A stretch of 64,000 bases of DNA from Flavobacterium album (GTDB lineage: Bacteria; Bacteroidota; Bacteroidia; Flavobacteriales; Flavobacteriaceae): NCBI RefSeq assembly GCF_003096035.1, contig NZ_CP029186.1, positions 3,392,001 to 3,456,000 of the forward strand, read 5' to 3'. Numbering within the stretch: the first letter of the stretch is position 1; the number at the start of each line of letters is the position of its first letter. A program made the translations under genes and the position numbers. The notes below the pieces were generated by a model. That model did not search any database. It had not been told where the DNA came from and saw only the letters and a list, made by a program, of their open reading frames with translations. Below, piece by piece: positions 26,064 to 33,477 of the stretch.

Positions 26064-26090
26064 AAAAAGCCGGTACTTTACGGTACCGGC
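26062..26090 (-). terminator. Rho-independent terminator on the minus strand after the T9SS gene
   Basis: GCCGGTAC (26069-26076) pairs with GTACCGGC (26083-26090). Seven T residues follow on the minus strand, none on the plus strand, so it mainly ends transcription coming from 26161-27000. Confidence 0.8.
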
Positions 26091-26160
26091 CAGACAAAAT
26101 AAACTCAACTAAATAATAAAACACACATTGCCGCGGCCCTTGTGGGAATAGCCGACAGCA

Positions 26161-27000
26161 TTATTTTTTATATACTTTCATTTTTTCAACACGGCTGCCA
26201 GAATAGATGTGGAGCATGTACATTCCGGATGAAAGGCTGCTCATATCTATTGTGTGGTTCATAGCGTTTACAGCTTCACTGCACAGCATTTGGCCGGTAA
26301 GGGTGTACATTTCAATCTTGTCTATTTGGGTTGGATTGCTTACGGACAGCCTGTCCGATACAGGATTTGGAAAAGCCGATACCGCGGAAAGCAGGTTCTC
26401 CCCCACTCCCATGCTGCCTTGCACAGTCAGGCTGATATCATCAATATAAAATAACCCCTGGTTTTCGAAAGACTGCACATCGAAATGTATCCAATAATCA
26501 CCCGTTTCAGGTACCGTAAAAGCCTCGGTAGTATGGGTTACAGGTGTTGCGCCGGTAATGCTTAGGTGGGTAGCGAGGTCGTCATAATAACTGGCGCCCG
26601 GCTGCTGCAGCTGCACCCCAAAACGGCCAATGGTTTTTGTCGCATCGCTGTTACCATACCGATAAGAAACTACATACTGGACACCCTGTACCAAATGTAC
26701 CTCGTTGGTATAGAGATCCGCACCAATGGTTGGCTGCATCGCGCCGCCTCCCTGCGAACCTGTGTAGGTATCATAGGCCAGAAGCTTGCCACTGAAACCG
26801 GAAACCGGCCCTGCAATACTTTCGAACACTTCGCTTGAGGCAAAGGCAAAATAGGTAGTGGTCATACAATCCGGCAAGGCGGGAACTGTCGCATTTTCAA
26901 ATGTGCTTGTATAAGGCACCGTAAAAGCCTGGTCGCACTGGGCGATCCCCAGTTGCGAAAGGCATGCAAGAAATAAGGGTAAAGTAATTCTTTTCATCAT
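26161..27000 (-). CDS. Secreted protein with jelly-roll module and T9SS type A sorting domain
   Basis: A 279-residue secreted protein. Signal peptide ending near LGIAQ, then one beta-rich module that opens CDQAFTVPYTSTFENATVPALPDC and includes DYWIHFDVQSFENQGLFYIDDISL, followed by a C-terminal sorting domain (AFPNPVSDRLSVSN ... LSSGMYMLHIYSGSRVEKMKVYKK) that directs export by the type IX system and surface anchoring or release. The module is homologous to the two modules of the larger protein at 57455-59317. Function unknown; such modules resemble carbohydrate- or adhesion-type jelly rolls. Either of two adjacent methionines could be the start. Confidence 0.88.
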   Translation of the reverse strand: MMKRITLPLFLACLSQLGIAQCDQAFTVPYTSTFENATVPALPDCMTTTYFAFASSEVFESIAGPVSGFSGKLLAYDTYTGSQGGGAMQPTIGADLYTNEVHLVQGVQYVVSYRYGNSDATKTIGRFGVQLQQPGASYYDDLATHLSITGATPVTHTTEAFTVPETGDYWIHFDVQSFENQGLFYIDDISLTVQGSMGVGENLLSAVSAFPNPVSDRLSVSNPTQIDKIEMYTLTGQMLCSEAVNAMNHTIDMSSLSSGMYMLHIYSGSRVEKMKVYKK

Positions 27001-27052
27001 TATAAGTTTTTAATATTAGTAATTGAGTTTGGGTTCTTTATTTATTTGTTGA

Positions 27053-29113
27053 TCAATGCTCTTCCCTGTTTATGTATACCCATCCGGTTTTCGGCTGACC
27101 GGCAACTGTCTTTATAACATAATAATAAGTACCGTCGGGAAGCGCTTCGCCGTTGTCCGACTGGCCTGACCATTCTGTAGTATAATGCTTCCTGTTGTAT
27201 ACTTTAAGCCCGTAACGGTTAAAAACGCTTAGCTCTTCTATATCGAAACCTGCCAGGTCGAAATAATCGTTCCTCCCATCAAGGTTCGGCGATATTCCCC
27301 TCTGGATATTGCAATTGGCCGAAACCACATTATAAACCATACTGCCGCGGCATCCTTCTTGTGTTTCAACAGCTACACTGTATTCACCGGGCTTAGCAAT
27401 AAAAACTTTTCCTGCATTTGCAGCAAAACTATCAGGACCTTCCCATGAAAAAGCAGCTGTGGCCGGGTCAAAAGATCCTTCCAACGGCAACGCCTCCAGA
27501 GTGAAACTCCCATTATTGCAGGACTCAGCAACAGTAACACCAAAAGCAGGCTTTTCTATTATATGGATGGTGCGGGTGTTTTCACAGCCATTTACGGCCA
27601 CGGTTACTTTATAAACCCCAAAACCTGAAGGCTGCAATGTTGGTGTGATTGCCTCAAGCGGGGCATCGTTAAAAAACCATTGGAACGATGCCGCCGATAT
27701 GTCAAAATTTTCGGGTGTTAATTGGATCACCTCGTTTTGGGGATCGCAGGTGGCAAGCACTTCTGGCAACGAAAATTGGGGAATGGCGTTAATGATAACC
27801 TGTTTTTCTATTTCCCAGGTGAAGCCGTTGCGTTTGAGGGTAACTTTTACAGTATAAGTACCCGCAGCTGTATAAGTATGTACCGCAGTATTACCTGCAG
27901 ACGAGGTACCGTCGCCAAAATCCCAGTTGGCTTCCTGAGGGCTTCGGTTCCACACTACTGAAAAAGCGGTTTCGGAGCCTGCACAAAAATGCTGTGCTTC
28001 AATATCAGGGCCTACAAAATAAGAAGCTATTGCGGTGGGCAGGCCAAGCTCGGCAAACCGTTGGCTGCCAAGGTATACGCTGCCCCATTCGAAATTGCAC
28101 CCGGTGCCTAAAACCTCAGGGTTGTGGATAACGCTAAGGCTTTCCGAAAGGCCATCGGGTTTATAGATCTTTCCATTACTTGCTAATTGCAGTGCACCAA
28201 GCGTAAAATAAGGATCTTCGTATACAACCGTTCCCGATGTGGCAATATCGGCAGCAAGCAGGTTGTACTGCCGGAGCTTGCCCGTACGTGCCGTATATAA
28301 TACATTGCCCGAAAGCGAAAATTCAACACCATAAGGCCCTTCCATTGCTCCATTTTCCAGTTGCAGGGCGTTTGTTGCTTCTCCTGTAACCTTATCATAA
28401 TCACATAGGAACACGCCCCCTGCCTGGCTTGCAACCGCCAGCCTTGAGCCGTCTGCCGATAGCTTCATTGCGCCCGGCTCAAAATACGGATCGTTCCAAT
28501 GCAGCGTATTTTGAAAAAAGGGTCCTACATTGCTCACAACAGGCTCATTGATACCATTTTCGGTTAGCAGGAACGAGTAAACAACATCACCCGGATACCC
28601 GTGGACCACTATCCATATATCTTCGCCGTTTTCATGCAAAGTCGCCGTGATGCCCTCGGTAGTGCTATCCAGGAGGTTTATGTTCTTGTTTGCCGTCACC
28701 GCACCCAGCCCGCCGTTCGCAGCCATGTTCACTTCCGAATAGTTTAGCCCGACAGGATTTTCTACAGCGCCTACTGTGAAAATATAGTATTTTGTCGCAC
28801 TGCCCGGGCCGCCTGTTATCAGTACTCCCTGCGTGCTGGAGGTGTTTCCCATAAGGCCGGTGCCGTTTTCCATAACCTGGTGCTGCCTGTTATAAACCGT
28901 TACCCCATCGGTATAGAACAGCAGGTTGCCCTGTGCGTCGGCAATGCAGGAGGAGCCTTCGCTGGTATCAATCTGCCCATCGTATAAAGCTACCGGTTCC
29001 CCACTATTAAAATCTACCCCTGCAAATAGCCCAAAATACCATATATTAGTTTCTTTCTGGGCAAAGACAGCCTGGGTAAGAATGGCCAGCATTAGCACAT
29101 ATATCTTTTTCAT
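27053..29113 (-). CDS. Secreted PKD-domain protein with gliding-motility-type (T9SS type B) C-terminus
   Basis: A 686-residue surface protein. Signal peptide (MKKIYVLMLAILTQAVFAQ); a long beta-propeller-like N-terminal half with repeated DG/NL patterns (about 20-375); one PKD domain with NWDFGDGTSSAGNTAVHTY near 400; an Ig-like stretch; and the C-terminal gliding-motility-associated domain with GISPNLDGRNDYFDLAGF, VFNRYGLKVYNR and PDGTYYYVIK. The last is the type B sorting signal that requires PorP/SprF-like partners for anchoring. It is the middle of three consecutive T9SS cargo genes. Probably an adhesin-like surface protein; ligand unknown. Confidence 0.9.
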   Translation of the reverse strand: MKKIYVLMLAILTQAVFAQKETNIWYFGLFAGVDFNSGEPVALYDGQIDTSEGSSCIADAQGNLLFYTDGVTVYNRQHQVMENGTGLMGNTSSTQGVLITGGPGSATKYYIFTVGAVENPVGLNYSEVNMAANGGLGAVTANKNINLLDSTTEGITATLHENGEDIWIVVHGYPGDVVYSFLLTENGINEPVVSNVGPFFQNTLHWNDPYFEPGAMKLSADGSRLAVASQAGGVFLCDYDKVTGEATNALQLENGAMEGPYGVEFSLSGNVLYTARTGKLRQYNLLAADIATSGTVVYEDPYFTLGALQLASNGKIYKPDGLSESLSVIHNPEVLGTGCNFEWGSVYLGSQRFAELGLPTAIASYFVGPDIEAQHFCAGSETAFSVVWNRSPQEANWDFGDGTSSAGNTAVHTYTAAGTYTVKVTLKRNGFTWEIEKQVIINAIPQFSLPEVLATCDPQNEVIQLTPENFDISAASFQWFFNDAPLEAITPTLQPSGFGVYKVTVAVNGCENTRTIHIIEKPAFGVTVAESCNNGSFTLEALPLEGSFDPATAAFSWEGPDSFAANAGKVFIAKPGEYSVAVETQEGCRGSMVYNVVSANCNIQRGISPNLDGRNDYFDLAGFDIEELSVFNRYGLKVYNRKHYTTEWSGQSDNGEALPDGTYYYVIKTVAGQPKTGWVYINREEH

Positions 29114-29154
29114 AGCAACAATTTTTAGTGCATTGGTTGGGAAGGTATGACTGC

Positions 29155-30627
29155 CTAGTTAACCACGATTTTTTCATTACTCTCGCCGCTTTCGCCTTTA
29201 ATACGTGCGATATACATTCCCTTTTGCAGCGAACTGAGATTTATGGTATTGCCGTTGTTAATATCCTTAGCAGTGAAAACCGTTTTTCCGGTGAGGTCGA
29301 TTATACTGATATCTACGGCTTCGGTGGTCATAACATTTAAAATGCCTGTAGTTGGATTGGGATATAATTTAAATTGTGCCGCTTCCTGTTTTGGATTGCT
29401 TAGTATTCCATTGGTCTTGAAGGCTGCGGGCGTTACCAGAGCCGAACCGAAATTGGCAACACGCTGGCTGAATATCACCTCTCCGCCGGATACAATGTCT
29501 ATGCCGTGCGGGGTCTCGCCAATCATCCAGCCGTAACCATTAGCCGAATAAAACTCGACAGAATAGCATTCCGTATCATTACCCGGAAGTGTGATCTGGT
29601 GTACCTTGGTCGTGTTGGCATCAACTCCGCCGCCGCCAAAAAAGTCTTCATTGCCATGTTCATAGGGCCCGCCGGAGCCTACCACTGTACCCGCACTGTT
29701 CTTTATGGCCCAGGAGATCTCGCCTGCATAAAAGTTAGTAAACACATTTACAGTGATGTTGTTATACCCTTCGCCGGTCTCAGTAACATTAAAGGTATCC
29801 GTTGCAGTTTGCGCATTGCCGGGCACTGCACCATTGATGCTTGTGATCACCGCCTGATAGTCAGCTCCCGGATCGATGACAACAGGATCGAAAGTTATCA
29901 TGGCATCATCAAACGTGCCAATATTCCCCGTGTAATTTTTTGTTGCCAATACATCCGATCCGTTCCGCAATTCAATAGTAGCAGCGGTGATGTTTTGTGT
30001 ACCGTAATTTGTTACCGATATCTGCGGTGATCCTGCTCCGCCATCACATACCATAAAGTCGGCCATTACAGCTTTGCCGTGGTTCGGAAGGTCGGTTAGC
30101 GTGCCGCAGTTTGCACTGATGTCCTCTTTAAGCCCTTCAAAATTAAGCTGCTGTATCTCGCTCACAATCCCGTTAGGGCATATCCTGAAAATGGTAGGGA
30201 AATAATTGATCTGGTAAAGGCTCGATATATTGTCGTTATTAATGACCGGATAGGGCGAATGCTCCATCCAGTTGCCCATGGTTACGCCGCTGTCTCCCGG
30301 CATGTTCGTACCATAAAGCGATTCGATGGAGGTGTAGCCATCCCCTTCCACAAAAAGCACGACCACATCTCCTGAGCCGGCCTGCCCGTAGGTATAATAC
30401 AGGTCTTCCAATGCGCCGGACTCATGGTAATACCAGCAGTAGTGGCACCATGTTGCCGAAATATCCATAATGACGGTCTTGCCCTGTGCGAGGTATTCGG
30501 AAAGGGAATGTGTGTTGCCGTCGAGGTCGGTAACCATAAAGTCCGGCGCCACGCTCCCCGGGGCGATCTGTGCCCGGGATACCAGGCCGGTGATAGTAAA
30601 CAGGGTAATGAATAGTAGTTTTTTCAT
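29155..30627 (-). CDS. Secreted thioredoxin-fold protein with T9SS type A sorting domain
   Basis: A 490-residue secreted protein. Signal peptide to about residue 20; a TlpA/AhpC-like thioredoxin domain beginning APGSVAPDFMVTDLDGN with active site WCHYC (C61, C64); a beta-rich middle (about 200-400) resembling domains of the Omp28 or CARDB kind; and a C-terminal sorting domain (KLYPNPTTGILNVMTT ... LQKGMYIARIKGES). A CxxC thioredoxin exported to the cell surface or medium could act on disulfides outside the cell, but may equally have a binding role. Lies 41 bp upstream of the PKD protein gene on the same strand. Confidence 0.88.
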   Translation of the reverse strand: MKKLLFITLFTITGLVSRAQIAPGSVAPDFMVTDLDGNTHSLSEYLAQGKTVIMDISATWCHYCWYYHESGALEDLYYTYGQAGSGDVVVLFVEGDGYTSIESLYGTNMPGDSGVTMGNWMEHSPYPVINNDNISSLYQINYFPTIFRICPNGIVSEIQQLNFEGLKEDISANCGTLTDLPNHGKAVMADFMVCDGGAGSPQISVTNYGTQNITAATIELRNGSDVLATKNYTGNIGTFDDAMITFDPVVIDPGADYQAVITSINGAVPGNAQTATDTFNVTETGEGYNNITVNVFTNFYAGEISWAIKNSAGTVVGSGGPYEHGNEDFFGGGGVDANTTKVHQITLPGNDTECYSVEFYSANGYGWMIGETPHGIDIVSGGEVIFSQRVANFGSALVTPAAFKTNGILSNPKQEAAQFKLYPNPTTGILNVMTTEAVDISIIDLTGKTVFTAKDINNGNTINLSSLQKGMYIARIKGESGESNEKIVVN

Positions 30628-30728
30628 AGTAACATTATTAAGTTAGTGCGTTAAAAAAAGGCAATAGCTATCCTGCCGGCGTCAAATAGTGCTTTGGCCT
30701 GGCAATGGTATTCCAATAAAATTTTTAT

Positions 30729-31739
30729 TTAGTTTTTATGCAGCGATAAGAACTTTTCAGGATCGACTCCTGTAGCATCCCTGTGCATTTTTATGAGTGT
30801 TTGCGTTACATTAGTAATTGTCCATATCCCCTGGAGAGCTTCCAGCCCTGACCCGTCAAATGCAAGCTGCATCTCGGTGTTGCTTCCGGAAACAGCCCAT
30901 GTCCCGCTAACCGGGCTCCCGCCTGATATAGTGATCGTTCCGTTAGCATTAAAAATAAAATCGTAATACCCATAGGTTATGGTCTGGTCGGTAAAACTGA
31001 AATAATATGATACATACCATGATCCCTGTACAAGCACATCGCCCGGCAGCGGATTGGGGTTAGGTTCCGGATTGAGGAGCGCCAGGCATTCATCGGTATA
31101 ACTGTCTATGGCAGCTTCTAGTGCATTGTTATCTATCAGCGTCAGCACGGTGCCGTCGGGAGCATTAAAATGTATTGGGTAATCAAAGGCCAACCCGTCA
31201 TACGTTACATCATTCAGTATTTCGAAGAGCGCCCTTTTATTGCCCAGATCGAAAGATTCTGCCAATTGGTTCTGGCTGTTGTACGTGTTTATTTCAAGCG
31301 GGTACACAAGGTCCATGCAGGATAATTCTACATATCCGGTACAGCTACCCACTGCGGCATCAAACTCTGTCTGATCGTTAAAAGCCGCTTCGGTATAATC
31401 AGCGTAAACAACGTTTACCGGAAAGTTTATCGTTACCTCATCAGTTCCTGTTGCCGAAGCTTCCAGTATATCCCGCACCTGCTGGTAACCGGCCTCCGAT
31501 GCTAAATTCACCGTTTCCCCATTGGCAACAACCGAATACGGAAACGCAATGGCAAAACAGCTTGTCCCATCGATAAAATCGTCTATTGCCGACGGGCTTT
31601 GTGTTACCCTGCGCAGCTTTCCGGCAAGGGCAGCATTGCTCAGGATATTGTTTTCCGGCGCGAGGTTTATGGCCCGCTCTTCGGTCTCGCAGGACAGCGA
31701 TAAAATGCTAAAAGCGGCAATGGTTAGTATTCGTTTCAT
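30729..31739 (-). CDS. Hypothetical lipoprotein
   Basis: A 336-residue predicted lipoprotein (lipobox SILSLSC, Cys17). I do not recognise a named domain with certainty. The C-terminal 100 residues (VQGSWYVSYYFSFTDQT ... NGTITISGGSPVSGTWAVSG) look like a lipocalin-like beta-barrel repeat, and the N-terminal part contains duplicated segments (TINFPVNVVYADYTEAAFND and YPIHFNAPDGTVLTLIDNN) suggesting two related domains. It is divergent from the ECF sigma factor gene at 31841, so it may be linked to that signalling set. Confidence 0.75.
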   Translation of the reverse strand: MKRILTIAAFSILSLSCETEERAINLAPENNILSNAALAGKLRRVTQSPSAIDDFIDGTSCFAIAFPYSVVANGETVNLASEAGYQQVRDILEASATGTDEVTINFPVNVVYADYTEAAFNDQTEFDAAVGSCTGYVELSCMDLVYPLEINTYNSQNQLAESFDLGNKRALFEILNDVTYDGLAFDYPIHFNAPDGTVLTLIDNNALEAAIDSYTDECLALLNPEPNPNPLPGDVLVQGSWYVSYYFSFTDQTITYGYYDFIFNANGTITISGGSPVSGTWAVSGSNTEMQLAFDGSGLEALQGIWTITNVTQTLIKMHRDATGVDPEKFLSLHKN

Positions 31740-31840
31740 TTTCCCTGTGGTTACGATGTTAAGACAAAAAATTTCCGGGCTACCCTACTTGACTATTAAT
31801 TTTTTTTTACCTTGGCCCCCAAAATAATACATGCAAACCT

Positions 31841-32356
31841 ATGGAAAAGCCTGAAAAACAAGACATTTGTGACAAAATATTTTTTTCGGCTTTTTTTAAG
31901 GCGCAGGCACAAGCCTTGCGGAATTTCCTTTACTTCAGGTTTGGCGATAAGGACCTCGCCGAAGATATCACACAGGAAGCGTTCATAAAATTGTGGCAAA
32001 ACTGTGCCGAGGTGCGCTACCCAAAATCGTTTTTATATACCGTTGCAAAAAACAGTGCCATTAACCATACGGCCTACCAGAAAGTTGTTTTTAATTATGC
32101 CGAAAACAATCCGGGGAGGACTACCGATAACCAGAGCCCGGAATACCTGATGGAGGAAAATGAATTCCGCCAAAAGTTTGAAAATGCCATTGCAGGTCTC
32201 ACAGAAGGCCAGCGCACTGCCCTGCTGCTGAACCGGATAGAAGGTAAAAAATATAAAGAAATAGCCGAAATGCTGGGTATAAGCGTAAAAGCCGTTGAAA
32301 AGCGGATACACGGTGCATTGGTAGCATTAAGCGAAAAAATTGAGAATTTCAGGTAG
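31841..32356 (+). CDS. ECF sigma-70 factor (FecI-type)
   Basis: A 171-residue extracytoplasmic-function sigma factor. Region 2 includes FGDKDLAEDITQEAFIKLWQN and SFLYTVAKNSAINH; region 4 includes LTEGQRTALLLNRIEGKKYKEIAE and LGISVKAVEKRIHGALVALSEK, the DNA-recognition helix. The sigma / FecR anti-sigma / TonB-receptor gene order downstream is that of a cell-surface signalling system. A 7-codon reading frame (31831-31854) overlaps its start in another frame. The gap to the anti-sigma gene is unusually long because a repeat element occupies it. Confidence 0.93.
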   Translation: MEKPEKQDICDKIFFSAFFKAQAQALRNFLYFRFGDKDLAEDITQEAFIKLWQNCAEVRYPKSFLYTVAKNSAINHTAYQKVVFNYAENNPGRTTDNQSPEYLMEENEFRQKFENAIAGLTEGQRTALLLNRIEGKKYKEIAEMLGISVKAVEKRIHGALVALSEKIENFR

Positions 32357-32397
32357 GGTTTTGCCCTGCATCATTGTCAAATTAAAAGATAGTTCAA

Positions 32398-32547
32398 TTT
32401 AACCACATAGGCACATAGTACCATTATGATAAAAAGTGAAGGTAACATATTAGCACACAGTTTTTTGAAGCTTTGCTTCAAACTATGAGCTCCTTTGAAA
32501 AGGCATGTTGTTGCATCAAACAATTAAACTATGTGCCTATGTGTTAA
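32398..32547. repeat. Inverted-repeat element copy B, between sigma factor and FecR genes
   Basis: Ends TTTAACCACATAGGCACATAG (32398-32418) and CTATGTGCCTATGTG-TTAAA (32529-32547, one base missing) enclose a 150-bp element with a central GAAGCTTTGCTTC (32467-32479). Homologous to the element at 17001-17145. Confidence 0.87.
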
Positions 32548-32574
32548 ATTTTGAACTGTTATAAAAACTGGTTT

Positions 32575-33477
32575 ATGAAAGACGACACACTACTTGCCCG
32601 TTGGCTTGCCGGTGAACTTGAAGCTGAGGAACTTGCCGCTTTGGAGAACGATCCGAGGTATGCTACTTTTTTGCGCATAAAAAATAATTTTGAGCAAATT
32701 GAAAGACCCCGGTTTGAAGGCGGACCCATGCTTGAAGATATCCTGCAGCTGGAGAAAAACCCTGCAAGGGTGGTGCCATTGTACCGCAAAAGCTGGTTCC
32801 AGACGGTGGCCGCATCTATAGTCCTGATTTTGGGGTTTGCTTTTATATTTACCAGGCCGGATAAGATGGAGACCGCCAATGGCAAAACCCTGGCTTTCAC
32901 ACTCCCTGATAATTCGGCTGTAGTGCTCAATTCCGGTTCTGAATCAAGTTATAGCAGTTGGAACTGGGATAACAACCGCAACATCAGCCTTGACGGTGAA
33001 GCGTATTTCAGGGTAGCCAAAGGGAAGAAGTTCACCGTAAATACACCCCTTGGCACAGTAACGGTAATGGGTACGCAATTCAATGTAAAAGCTCGGGAAG
33101 GCCGGCTCGACGTAGTTTGCTACGAAGGGAAAGTGCGCGTGGGATATAATGGAAAAGAGACCATACTTACCCCGCACCATTCGGTTACCGTTGAAGGCGC
33201 GTCAGTAAAAGACGGCGTTGTAAGCGCAGGCAAGCCTAAGTGGATAGATGGTGAGCTTGAATTTGAATATGAAAAACTGTCGGCCGTGTTAGGAGAGATC
33301 GAAAGGAAATATGATGTGGAGATCAGGACAGACCTCAACTCAGGCAAGACCTTCTCGGGCACCCTTCCGGGCAATGATATAGACGGGGCGCTGCAAACCC
33401 TTTCCCGCCTGTACCGCCTGACGATAGAAAAACAGGGTAAAACGATCATACTAAAGTCCATGGATGGCAAAAAATAA
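32575..33477 (+). CDS. FecR-family anti-sigma factor
   Basis: A 300-residue inner-membrane anti-sigma regulator: short cytoplasmic N-terminus (MKDDTLLARWLAGELEAEE), one transmembrane helix (about residues 79-98), then the periplasmic FecR domain with LPDNSAVVLNSGSESSY and GEAYFRVAKGKKFTVNTPLGTV-type motifs, and a C-terminal DUF4974 domain that contacts the receptor signalling domain (FSGTLPGNDIDGALQTLSRLYRL). The ATG at 32575 is preferred over a TTG at 32551 that abuts the repeat element. Overlaps the TonB receptor gene by 14 bp, implying coupled expression. Confidence 0.92.
   Translation: MKDDTLLARWLAGELEAEELAALENDPRYATFLRIKNNFEQIERPRFEGGPMLEDILQLEKNPARVVPLYRKSWFQTVAASIVLILGFAFIFTRPDKMETANGKTLAFTLPDNSAVVLNSGSESSYSSWNWDNNRNISLDGEAYFRVAKGKKFTVNTPLGTVTVMGTQFNVKAREGRLDVVCYEGKVRVGYNGKETILTPHHSVTVEGASVKDGVVSAGKPKWIDGELEFEYEKLSAVLGEIERKYDVEIRTDLNSGKTFSGTLPGNDIDGALQTLSRLYRLTIEKQGKTIILKSMDGKK

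Noticed and set aside
26069..26090. Terminator for the plus-strand CoA hydrolase gene
   Set aside because: The T-run lies only on the minus strand side; on the plus strand the hairpin is followed by CAGACAAAAT.
31831..31854. Seven-codon frame overlapping the sigma factor start
   Set aside because: Too short, no supporting context beyond an ATG; mentioned only in the gene entry.
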